NCBI GenBank assembly: GCA_031423615.1
Contig: JANPFV010000101.1
Location: forward strand, 1-22,901
DNA from: JADLGJ01 sp031423615
GTDB lineage: Bacteria; Omnitrophota; Gorgyraeia; Zapsychrales; JANLHA01
Length of the DNA stretch: 22,901 nt
Reading direction: 5' to 3'
The position numbers and the translations under genes were made by a program. The first letter of the stretch is position 1. Each line of letters begins with the position of its first letter. Below, piece after piece: positions 1 to 5,796 of the stretch. The notes below the pieces were generated by a model. That model saw only the letters and a program-made list of their open reading frames with translations, did not search any database and was not told where the DNA came from.

Positions 1-25
1 GCGCTAATTTCTTTGTTAATTTCAT
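1..25 (-). CDS. 5' end of an unidentified gene (cut by window edge)
   Basis: Only the first eight codons are inside the window, reading MKLTKKLA and running off the left edge. The start is supported by GGAGG five bases upstream of the ATG. A Met-Lys-rich opening would suit a signal peptide, but eight residues cannot establish this. It lies downstream of amtB-glnB, after the glnB terminator, so it is probably a separate transcription unit. Its ribosome-binding site is embedded in the RNA structure described at 30-95. Function cannot be told from this window. Confidence 0.6.
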
Positions 26-29
26 TATT

Positions 30-95
30 GCCTCCGTTTTCACCCATTGGGTGATTGTTAGTGATTGCTCATACAACCATTCTAACGACGGAGGC
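30..95 (-). promoter_or_regulatory. Three-way-junction leader RNA that masks the Shine-Dalgarno of the edge gene
   Basis: Read on the minus strand, GCCTCCGT (95-88) is perfectly complementary to ACGGAGGC (37-30), which contains the GGAGG ribosome-binding site of the ATG at 25. The closed stem holds two further hairpins. One has GTTAG/CTAAC, an AA bulge, TGGTTG/CAATCA and a 6-nt loop. The other is TCACCC-AAT-GGGTGA. A G-U pair in TGGTTG/CAATCA would be an A-C mismatch if the plus strand were the RNA, so the minus strand is the better folder. This resembles a translational on/off leader such as a riboswitch, thermosensor or protein site. By eye it matches no riboswitch class I can recall. The plus strand has a T-rich tract after the stem, so a plus-strand terminator is the alternative. 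Confidence 0.5.
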
Positions 96-161
96 TTCTT
101 TTTTATCTCTTTTTTTGACTTTCTATTTAGGAATTAACGATAGGTTAAGCCGAAAGAAGAT

Positions 162-206
162 AAAAATGGCTAAGCGAGCGGACTCTAAACCCCTGTCCGC
201 CCGCTT
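162..206 (-). terminator. Rho-independent terminator of amtB-glnB
   Basis: Twenty bases past the glnB stop, minus-strand AAGCG-G-GCGGAC (206-195) pairs with GTCCGC-T-CGCTT (183-172), with one C-A mismatch and an 11-nt loop. A run of five T follows at 166-162, five bases beyond the stem. The T-run is short and slightly displaced, so termination may be incomplete. Confidence 0.65.
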
Positions 207-226
207 CGCCAACCTTAAGTCCGTCT

Positions 227-568
227 TTAACCGATAGCTTCAGGACCTTCATCTCCGGTACGGATGCGGATACAGCGCGGCAATTCCACGACGAAAATTT
301 TTCCGTCACCGATTTTCCCCGTGCGGGCGCCGCGAATGATCGCTTTGACGGTTTTTTCGACGAAGTTTTCGTTAACAGCAATCTCAAGCTTGACCTTGCG
401 CAAGAGATTTCCTGTTTCTTTGACCCCGCGATAAAACTCATCAACCCCTTTTTGACGACCGTGACCTAAAACTTCACTGACCGTAATAAGGTTTATATCT
501 TCTTTATAAAGTTCCTTTTTAACTTCTTCCAGTCTGTGCGGCTGGATTATTGCTATTATCAGTTTCAT
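227..568 (-). CDS. glnB: P-II family nitrogen regulatory protein
   Basis: P-II signal protein: a trimer that senses ATP/ADP and 2-oxoglutarate and usually controls AmtB by plugging the channel. The start is the ATG preceded by AAGGAGG, giving 113 residues, the normal family length; an upstream in-frame ATG would add ten non-homologous residues. Numbering matches E. coli GlnB exactly. Q39 and K58 (2-oxoglutarate/ATP site), the B-loop TGKIGDGKIF and the C-terminal RIRTGDEG are present. The T-loop has Y46, but position 51, the tyrosine uridylylated in enterobacteria, is Glu, and the adjacent T-loop reads KETGNLLRK. Control by a GlnD-type uridylyltransferase at Y51 is therefore unlikely. The gene follows amtB by 48 bases in the same operon, the usual glnK-amtB partnership in reversed order. 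Confidence 0.95.
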   Translation of the reverse strand: MKLIIAIIQPHRLEEVKKELYKEDINLITVSEVLGHGRQKGVDEFYRGVKETGNLLRKVKLEIAVNENFVEKTVKAIIRGARTGKIGDGKIFVVELPRCIRIRTGDEGPEAIG

Positions 569-616
569 GTGAGACATCCTCCTTGGATTCTCTTGCAAAA
601 GAGTTCAATTGGTGGT

Positions 617-1858
617 TTATTCAAAGATCGTATAGGCCCGTTCATGATGTTGAGTAAGATCAAGGCCCATGACTTCATCTTCAGCGGAAGCTCTCATCCC
701 AATAACGACATCCACAAGTTTAAAAATAATGGCTGTAGCTAAAGCAGAATACACGACGGTTATCCCTACAGCCATAACCTGAATCATAAACTGCTTAGGG
801 TTGCCATAAAATAAACCATTGGCTCCGGCCGAATTTACCGTTGTTGTGGCAAAAAGCCCGGTCATCAAAGCTCCCCACATCCCGCCAATACCATGAACAC
901 CGAAAGCGTCAAGCGAATCATCATAACCGAGTTTCGGTTTCAAGAAACCTACAGCGAAAAAGCAAACCACGCTGACCGTTAAGCCGATAATCAATGCGCC
1001 GGTCACATCCACAAACCCAGCTGCGGGAGTAATGGCGACCAGACCAGCTACAGCTCCCGTCGCTACCCCAAACATTGTGGGCTTACCGCTGACTAACCAT
1101 TCAATGATCGCCCAGCTTAAACCTGCGGCCGCGGTTGCGGTATTGGTTGTCACAAAAGCACTGGCGGCCAAACCATTCGCCGACAAAGCACTGCCCGCGT
1201 TGAAGCCGAACCAACCGAACCATAAAAGCCCTGCCCCCAAAACAACAAACGGCATATTATGGATTGCCATTGATTTGTTTTCATATCCCAGCCGTTTACC
1301 CAACATTAAAGCTGTCACCAAACCGGCCACACCCGCATTGATATGAACCACGGTCCCGCCGGCAAAATCCAAAGCGCCCATGCCGCGCACCCAACCGCCC
1401 ACAGCCCAGACCATATGACAAATGGGATCATAAACACAGGTTGCCCAAAGAATGATAAATAAAAGAAAAGCCGAAAACTTCATACGTTCCGCAAACGACC
1501 CAATGATCAAAGCCGGCGTAATAATAGCGAACATAGCCTGAAAGATCATAAAAGCCTGATGCGGGATTGTGGCCGCATAATCCGCGTTGGCCGTTTGGCC
1601 GACGCCGGTTAAAGCGAACCAGCTCAATCCGCCGACAAAGGGATTACCCGGCCCGAAAGCTAAACTATAGCCGAACAGCACCCATTGAATACTGATGACG
1701 CAAATGATGACAAAGCATTGCATTAGAATGCTTAAAACATTTTTACGACGCACCATGCCTCCGTAAAAAAAGGCAAGCCCGGGGGTCATCAAAAGCACGA
1801 GCGCCGCGCTCGCCAAGACCCATGCGGTATCTCCTGTATTGATTGGATTTGGATCCAT
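617..1858 (-). CDS. amtB: Ammonium transporter, Amt family
   Basis: Inner-membrane ammonium channel of 413 residues with about eleven membrane segments. The pore twin histidines are visible as H172 (in GGTVVHINAG) and H322 (in DAFGVHGIGG). D164 matches the conserved Asp of the substrate site, and aromatic gate residues occur around 106-110 and 213-219. The Met start is supported by AAAGGAG eight bases upstream. Unlike many Amt proteins there is no cleavable signal peptide; the N-terminus runs straight into helix 1. The gene has an unusually long leader (about 270 bases from the predicted start site) containing ANTAR-type hairpins and an intrinsic terminator, so expression is probably set by antitermination. 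Cotranscribed with glnB. Confidence 0.96.
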   Translation of the reverse strand: MDPNPINTGDTAWVLASAALVLLMTPGLAFFYGGMVRRKNVLSILMQCFVIICVISIQWVLFGYSLAFGPGNPFVGGLSWFALTGVGQTANADYAATIPHQAFMIFQAMFAIITPALIIGSFAERMKFSAFLLFIILWATCVYDPICHMVWAVGGWVRGMGALDFAGGTVVHINAGVAGLVTALMLGKRLGYENKSMAIHNMPFVVLGAGLLWFGWFGFNAGSALSANGLAASAFVTTNTATAAAGLSWAIIEWLVSGKPTMFGVATGAVAGLVAITPAAGFVDVTGALIIGLTVSVVCFFAVGFLKPKLGYDDSLDAFGVHGIGGMWGALMTGLFATTTVNSAGANGLFYGNPKQFMIQVMAVGITVVYSALATAIIFKLVDVVIGMRASAEDEVMGLDLTQHHERAYTIFE

Positions 1859-1998
1859 GATACGTTCTCCTTTGCTTTGAAACGGTTTAACTTGCGACTT
1901 ATCTCTTTAATTGGGTTTTACTTGGAAACTTTTCTTTTTAATAATTGATTTGACCGTGCTGGGCTGACTGCAAGTGATTGGCCTTTTCACCGCAAGTC

Positions 1999-2046
1999 AA
2001 AAAAAAATCCCCCAGCCACCATGACTTGACCATGGTTTGCCAGAGG
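1999..2046 (-). terminator. Intrinsic terminator (attenuator) in the amtB leader
   Basis: On the minus strand, CCTCTGGC (2046-2039) and ACCATG (2036-2031) pair with CATGGT (2023-2018) and GCTGGGGG (2016-2009). This is a 14-bp stem with an AA/G internal loop, a 7-nt loop and several G-U pairs. One A follows, then nine consecutive T (2007-1999). It sits about 140 bases upstream of the amtB ATG and about 85 bases after the predicted start site, so it cannot end an upstream gene without also stopping amtB transcription. Its 5' foot (2044-2046) is shared with ANTAR hairpin P2. Confidence 0.8.
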
Positions 2047-2126
2047 ACATCTGTGCCCTTATTTCTCTTGCCAGATCATTATTGTTTCTCGACCTGATTT
2101 CTTCCCAAAGACTTCTTTGCCTTTAG
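2044..2126 (-). promoter_or_regulatory. ANTAR-type tandem-hairpin antiterminator of amtB-glnB
   Basis: P1 (2126-2105) is an 8-bp stem closed by C-G with hexaloop AAAGAA. P2 (2059-2044) is a 5-bp stem with hexaloop ACAGAT. Both loops have A at position 1 and G at position 4, the hallmark of ANTAR-domain binding sites, and both are flanked as GC-loop-GTC with a G-U second pair. Between them is a possible 6-bp hairpin (CAGGTC/GATCTG, 2096-2072) that would bring P1 and P2 together. P2 uses bases 2044-2046, the foot of the terminator, so P1-P2 binding should oppose termination. The GAF-ANTAR protein encoded just upstream (2627-3859) is the obvious partner. The hairpins are seen directly; the pairing with that protein is inferred. 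Confidence 0.75.
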
Positions 2127-2136
2127 CGACTTGGCA

Positions 2137-2165
2137 AGTATATTATTGCCTTATATCTTTGTCAA
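2137..2165 (-). promoter_or_regulatory. Sigma70-type promoter of amtB-glnB
   Basis: TTGACA (2165-2160), a 17-base spacer and TATACT (2142-2137), a near-consensus housekeeping promoter. Predicted start near 2130, only a few bases before ANTAR hairpin P1, which places both P1 and P2 inside the transcript. Confidence 0.75.
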
Positions 2166-2175
2166 CAATTTTTTT

Positions 2176-2250
2176 CAAAGAGCACGAAAACTAACCTCAT
2201 TGACTTCTTAACAACCCCACATCAATCCCGAACTCTTGTTTCGCTCTTTG
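2176..2250. repeat. Imperfect inverted repeat between the 54-aa gene and the amtB promoter
   Basis: CAAAGAGCACGAAAAC (2176-2191) is nearly the reverse complement of GTTTCGCTCTTTG (2238-2250), 8 perfect outer pairs then 5 more with small bulges, around about 46 bases. It lies just past the stop of the 54-residue protein gene and before the amtB -35 box. It has no T-run in the right place on the minus strand; on plus, the arm at 2250 is followed by CTTTATTC. It could be a processing site, a weak terminator or an operator; nothing decides this. Confidence 0.3.
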
Positions 2251-2252
2251 CT

Positions 2253-2417
2253 TTATTCTGTCCTCTTTTCTTTTTCTTTTTTTTCATTCGATTCTACAAA
2301 GAAGAACCCCTCAGCCGGCATATCACGAAAAATATTGCGTCTTTTATAACGCTCTCCTCCTCCTATAAAGTCACTGATGTCAACCTGCTTTCCGTTTCTT
2401 AAGATCGTTCTTTTCAT
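2253..2417 (-). CDS. Small basic protein of 54 residues, unknown function
   Basis: I do not recognise this family. The start is the ATG preceded by GGAGGGGAAA, a strong ribosome-binding site with five-base spacing from GGAGG; the longer in-frame version would begin inside the leader hairpins. The product opens MKRTILRNGKQVDISDFIGG, then a basic ERYKRRNIF stretch, DMPAEGFFFVES, and a low-complexity Lys/Glu tail. There is no membrane segment, signal peptide or Cys cluster, so it is probably cytosolic. It has its own consensus promoter and a leader with ANTAR hairpins and an attenuator like that of amtB. This ties it to the same control as ammonium uptake and suggests a role in nitrogen response. 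It could be an adaptor or inhibitor peptide, but that is conjecture. Confidence 0.7.
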   Translation of the reverse strand: MKRTILRNGKQVDISDFIGGGERYKRRNIFRDMPAEGFFFVESNEKKEKEKRTE

Positions 2418-2450
2418 TTTCCCCTCCGGGTTGATGTTGAATGACAATTG

Positions 2451-2487
2451 AAAAGTCCTCTTCACGGCACCCGGCCATAAAGAGGAC
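2451..2487 (-). terminator. Attenuator hairpin in the leader of the 54-aa protein gene
   Basis: Minus-strand GTCCTCTT (2487-2480) pairs perfectly with AAGAGGAC (2462-2455), with an inner GGC/GCC pairing around CGGGT, followed by TTTT (2454-2451). The T-run is short, so strength is uncertain. Its whole 5' foot (2483-2487) is the 3' arm of ANTAR hairpin P2, so the two structures are mutually exclusive. Confidence 0.55.
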
Positions 2488-2549
2488 ATCATTGTCCTTC
2501 ACCAAAATAATAAATCCGGCCAAGAATTCTCTTGCCGGACGTCACTGTC
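2483..2549 (-). promoter_or_regulatory. ANTAR-type hairpins in the leader of the 54-aa protein gene
   Basis: P2 (2498-2483) has a 5-bp stem AGGAC/GTCCT around hexaloop AATGAT. The putative P1 (2549-2538) has GAC/GTC, three pairs only, around hexaloop AGTGAC. Both loops carry A1 and G4. The P2 block AAGGACAATGATGTCCTCT matches the amtB P2 block AAGGGCACAGATGTCCTCT at 16 of 19 positions, with a G-U to A-U change that keeps the stem paired. P1 is weak and its 3' arm also enters the hairpin at 2515-2539, so P1 could instead be a second, independent antiterminator-terminator switch. Confidence 0.65.
2501..2539 (-). terminator. GC-rich hairpin followed by a T-rich tract
   Basis: Minus-strand TCCGGC-AAGA (2539-2530) pairs with TCTT-G-GCCGGA (2526-2515) with one bulged base and a 4-nt loop, followed by TTTATTATTTT. 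It may terminate the upstream GAF-ANTAR transcript, act as an attenuator paired with hairpin P1, or be the spacer hairpin between P1 and P2. The interrupted T-tract makes it weaker than the amtB attenuator. Confidence 0.5.
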
Positions 2550-2585
2550 TTAAATTTGTCCAACCTTCATCGGCCGAACTTTTTT

Positions 2586-2614
2586 AATATACAACTCAAT
2601 AACCCGTTTGTCAA
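2586..2614 (-). promoter_or_regulatory. Sigma70-type promoter of the 54-aa protein gene
   Basis: TTGACA (2614-2609), 17-base spacer, TATATT (2591-2586), close to consensus. It begins 13 bases after the GAF-ANTAR stop codon. Predicted start near 2579 gives a leader of about 160 bases holding the ANTAR hairpins and the attenuator. Confidence 0.75.
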
Positions 2615-2626
2615 GGTCGCTAAAAA

Positions 2627-3859
2627 TTACTTCCGGAATTCATCCATCAAAATAATCGATTCGGCGATCTCCTTCATAGATTTGCAGGTATCCATGCTTT
2701 TTTTATGAATTAACCGGTGAGCGGCTTCCTCGCCCAAATTATTCATCCGCATTAAAATCCCCTTGGCGCGTTCGACGAGCTTGCGAGTTTCCAAAGCTTC
2801 GCGGGTTTTTGACGCTTCTTCAAAAAGCTTGGTGTTTTCCACCGCGACTGCGGCCTGGTTAGCCACCATTTGCAAAACACTCACTTCTTCAGCCGAAAAC
2901 TGATGCAGTTCTTTGGTATAAACATTAATGACGCCGATCACCTTATCTTTAACAATCATGGGGACGGCCACCATGGACGATAAATTTTCTTTAACCGCCA
3001 AATCGCGATAAACATACCTTTGGTTTTGCCGGACGTCTTCAACCACCAAAGATTTTTTCATTTTCACGACATCGCCCACCAAACTGCTTTTCACCTGGAG
3101 GTTAGGCTTCTTCTTATATTCCTCACTCAAACTTTGCGTGGCCTTGATGCTCAATTCTTCGCCTTTGTCATCCAAAAGCATGATCGAACAGATTTTCGAA
3201 TTGAGCATTTCCGCCGTAACGACCACAATAAGACTTAAAATCTCGTCTAAATACCGCTCCGAAGTGATCGAATTGCTCACCTTAATCAAGCTGTCGAACT
3301 GACTGGCTTTTTGTTTCGTTTCTTCAAAAAGACGGGCGTGTTCAATGACCCCGCCGACCTGCTTGGCAATCGTGTTCATCAAGTTAACCGAACCGGCTGA
3401 ATATTCATGTGGCTTTTTGTGTTGAACATTAATAACGCCGCTGACTCTTCCTTTATAAATAAGAGGAACCGAAAGAAAAGCCTCGTAACGGTCTTCCGGC
3501 AAAACATCAAAACCTTTGAAGCGCGGGTCCCTATAAGCATTCTTTTTGATTGCGACCGGAGTATTATGCTCAGCGACCCAACCGGTGATCCCTTCTCCAA
3601 TGAGCAGATTAATTTTCCCTAATACTTTTTTGTGCGGAGTTTTAGAAGCCATCAAAACCAGATTTTTTTTGCCGCTGTCAAAAAGATAAACAAAAATCGA
3701 ATCGGCCTTGGTCATTTCATTGACAATACCGACGATCTCATGAAGGATCCCCGACAGATCCAAATCCGAACAGGTGATGTCGACAATACGCCTGAGGATT
3801 TGGAGTTCTTCTTCGCGGGAAATAGTTAATTTCTTTCTAGCGGCTTTTGTTTCCGGCAT
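2627..3859 (-). CDS. GAF-GAF-ANTAR transcription antitermination regulator
   Basis: Cytosolic 410-residue regulator. GAF domain 1 spans about 25-180 and GAF domain 2 about 195-350; each ends in the VPL/VPM..GVINV..K strand pattern and a coiled linker helix. The C-terminal 55 residues form an ANTAR domain, recognised by RKLVERAKGILM followed by the spaced EEAAHRLIHKKSMD helix and the IAESIILMD helix. ANTAR domains (EutV, NasR, AmiR) bind paired hairpins with A-N-N-G-N-N hexaloops and prevent intrinsic termination. Here the sensory input would be GAF ligands rather than phosphorylation or a NIT domain. Exactly such hairpins precede both downstream genes. No Shine-Dalgarno precedes the ATG; an extended -10 box lies just upstream, so the mRNA may be leaderless. 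It is encoded 36 bases after a methyltransferase gene that is probably unrelated. Confidence 0.9.
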   Translation of the reverse strand: MPETKAARKKLTISREEELQILRRIVDITCSDLDLSGILHEIVGIVNEMTKADSIFVYLFDSGKKNLVLMASKTPHKKVLGKINLLIGEGITGWVAEHNTPVAIKKNAYRDPRFKGFDVLPEDRYEAFLSVPLIYKGRVSGVINVQHKKPHEYSAGSVNLMNTIAKQVGGVIEHARLFEETKQKASQFDSLIKVSNSITSERYLDEILSLIVVVTAEMLNSKICSIMLLDDKGEELSIKATQSLSEEYKKKPNLQVKSSLVGDVVKMKKSLVVEDVRQNQRYVYRDLAVKENLSSMVAVPMIVKDKVIGVINVYTKELHQFSAEEVSVLQMVANQAAVAVENTKLFEEASKTREALETRKLVERAKGILMRMNNLGEEAAHRLIHKKSMDTCKSMKEIAESIILMDEFRK

Positions 3860-3867
3860 AAGGGGTC

Positions 3868-3876
3868 ATTGTAGCA
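3868..3876 (-). promoter_or_regulatory. Extended -10 element before the GAF-ANTAR gene
   Basis: TGC-TACAAT on the minus strand fits an extended -10 (TGnTATAAT). The TACAAT ends eight bases before the ATG at 3859, so transcription would start at or next to the initiation codon. No clear -35 is seen. Confidence 0.4.
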
Positions 3877-3895
3877 GAAATTTTTAAAGGACCGG

Positions 3896-4606
3896 TTATT
3901 TCTTTTGCGCGATGACCAGGCAGACACCCATTGTGGCTTGCGGACTGGCGACGGAGGCGGCTTGGTCTTTCGTAATTTCAACCCAGGTATTGCCATGCGC
4001 CCCGTCGGACCGCTGGGATTTAAAATAACGTAGGGTCTCAATATGAAAGGGCGAAAGCAAGGCACTCAGACTTTTCTCATCATAAATCCTTTGCTGTGCC
4101 GTTTGTCCGCCCACGCCATATGGCGCGGTCAAAATAAAAAGCCCGCCGCTTTTTAAGATCCGCGCGACTTGCGCCACAGCCTTTTTGTCCGCCTGCGCAG
4201 CTTCTTTGGGATCCTCATAAAATCCAATGCCAATATGTTCCAACGTCGAAATACTAAAAACCGCGTCGAACTTCTCTTCTCCAAAAGGAAGAAGGGTGAT
4301 ATCCCCTTGGACAAAATGCAAATGAGGATGGGTGTAAGGATAAGGACGAAAATCGAAACCCGTCACGTGATATCCCAAGGCCGCCAACTGCAGAGGCAAA
4401 GGACTTTCCGTGCACCCGAGGTCCAAAACTTCCGCGCCTTTGGCTAATCCCGCCACCGCCTGGATCGCAAAGGGGACCTCGACAATCCGTTCATTGACAT
4501 GAATTGATTTTAATACTAAAACGGAACGCCATTTTTGAAAATCGAAACGCCTTTTGAATTTCACAAAGATAGGGTTATTGATAAAGAAATTAGCTTCGCT
4601 TTTCAT
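3896..4606 (-). CDS. Class I SAM-dependent methyltransferase
   Basis: A 236-residue protein with the Rossmann-type methyltransferase core. Motif I is EVLDLGCTESPLP (about 58-70), followed by the acidic strand end GFDFRPYPY, then QGDITLLPF (motif II region) and FDAVFSISTLEHIG (post II), and a GGLFILTAPYG strand typical of the Methyltransf_11 group. Motif I has Cys-Thr-Glu-Ser in place of the usual glycine-rich end; such variants occur in methyltransferases linked to cell-surface sugar modification, but no substrate can be assigned. It is last in the sucC-sucD-DRTGG run, 32 bases after the previous stop. No good ribosome-binding site is visible, so the start is uncertain by a few codons. Confidence 0.8.
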   Translation of the reverse strand: MKSEANFFINNPIFVKFKRRFDFQKWRSVLVLKSIHVNERIVEVPFAIQAVAGLAKGAEVLDLGCTESPLPLQLAALGYHVTGFDFRPYPYTHPHLHFVQGDITLLPFGEEKFDAVFSISTLEHIGIGFYEDPKEAAQADKKAVAQVARILKSGGLFILTAPYGVGGQTAQQRIYDEKSLSALLSPFHIETLRYFKSQRSDGAHGNTWVEITKDQAASVASPQATMGVCLVIAQKK

Positions 4607-4638
4607 GGAGTATTCAGCAATACAATACAGAGAAAGGA

Positions 4639-5736
4639 TTATAGGTTTTCAACGATCGCATCCACATCAACAAATTTCTTGACCATCTGCCGCGCTTCCG
4701 TGATTTTATCTTTGTCGGTCTTCTGGATCTTGCAAATCAAATGGTCGATCTTTGCGGCGACAGTGTAGGTATCGTCGTCGGAAAGAAAAACGGAAATGCG
4801 GCTTTTTTGCAAGAGTTCCATGATTTTGGTGTTGGGCATAAGCCCGCCGGTCAAAATAATTCCGGCGATTTGCCCTTTATTTCCCGGCGTGACCAAATGC
4901 GTGCTAACGGCCACAAGGATATTGTCCACCCGGTCTCCCGACGTCAAAACCAAGGTGCCATTGCTCAGATAATTGACCATATTATAAGGCTCCATGGCCG
5001 CAACAATGGTGTTTTGCACACGATGAAAAAGATATTCTTTGCCGCAAAGGATTTTGAGCTTCAAGAAATGCATGATTTGTCCGACGGTAGGATCACGCAG
5101 CAAGGGATCGAAGGGGATGGCGCCCAAAAGGCGCAGGCCTTTGCGTTTCAAGCCGGCGGCGACAACTTTTTTAATGCGTTCCATTTTATTGGGAAGGACC
5201 TTATTAAGAATGACGCCAACGACTTCCACCTGACGCATATCAAACAAAGCTTTATTGAGCATGATCTCATCGATACTGCGGCCAATCCCGCCTTCGCTGA
5301 CGATCAAAACTTTAGAGCCCAGCATTTGCGCTACGTCAGCATTGGAAAGGTCGATGACCGACCCGACGCCGGCGTGTCCTGTGCCTTCAATAATGATTGA
5401 ATTCTTTCCTTTGAGCAAACTGTGAAAAGATGTCAAAATACGGCTGCGGAGAACCTCGTTCTGCGGATTAAAAATATACTGCTCAGTGTATCCCGGGCCA
5501 ATGGTGACCGGGCTCATATCTTTTAACTTTTTACGGCAACGGTAAACTTCGCCCATCAAATAACTGTCTTTATCCACGTCCGCTTGCCCGACGGTAACCG
5601 TCTGCTGGCCGACCGGTTTTAAGAATGCGGGTTTAAGCCCCCGTTCTTGAAAAATCTTATACAATCCCAGAGACACCGTAGTTTTCCCGGCGTTCTGATA
5701 GATTGAAGAAATGAAAATATTTTTGATTTTTTTCAT
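4639..5736 (-). CDS. BioD-like P-loop plus DRTGG domain protein (phosphotransacetylase N-terminal-like)
   Basis: A protein of 365 residues resembling the non-catalytic N-terminal part of long phosphate acetyltransferases. It opens with a dethiobiotin-synthetase-like P-loop domain (SSIYQNAGKTT, about 10-20; Walker-B-like strand IIIEGTGHAGVG near 117). It ends with a DRTGG domain recognised by LVLTSGDR and IAGIILTGGLMP. The catalytic PTA_PTB domain is absent, so it should not make acetyl phosphate; in full-length Pta this region is allosteric. It lies 60 bases after sucD, suggesting a sensor or regulator for acyl-CoA/acyl-phosphate metabolism. I chose the ATG giving MKKIKNIFISS, the family's usual start; a GTG nine codons upstream is possible. 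Confidence 0.85.
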   Translation of the reverse strand: MKKIKNIFISSIYQNAGKTTVSLGLYKIFQERGLKPAFLKPVGQQTVTVGQADVDKDSYLMGEVYRCRKKLKDMSPVTIGPGYTEQYIFNPQNEVLRSRILTSFHSLLKGKNSIIIEGTGHAGVGSVIDLSNADVAQMLGSKVLIVSEGGIGRSIDEIMLNKALFDMRQVEVVGVILNKVLPNKMERIKKVVAAGLKRKGLRLLGAIPFDPLLRDPTVGQIMHFLKLKILCGKEYLFHRVQNTIVAAMEPYNMVNYLSNGTLVLTSGDRVDNILVAVSTHLVTPGNKGQIAGIILTGGLMPNTKIMELLQKSRISVFLSDDDTYTVAAKIDHLICKIQKTDKDKITEARQMVKKFVDVDAIVENL

Positions 5737-5796
5737 ATCATCCGGATTGACCTGCCCCATCACTCTATCAAGTACAACAAAGGAAAAACAGAAAAT

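Noticed and set aside
30..110. Plus-strand intrinsic terminator instead of a minus-strand leader
   Set aside because: A T-rich tract does follow the stem on plus, but the enclosed 50-base branched loop is atypical, the G-U pair fits only minus, and the stem coincides exactly with a Shine-Dalgarno and ATG. Not fully excluded.
4741..5400. Long plus-strand reading frame (219 codons) opposite the DRTGG gene
   Set aside because: It is antisense to a well-supported P-loop/DRTGG protein, has no ribosome-binding site and its translation resembles no family.
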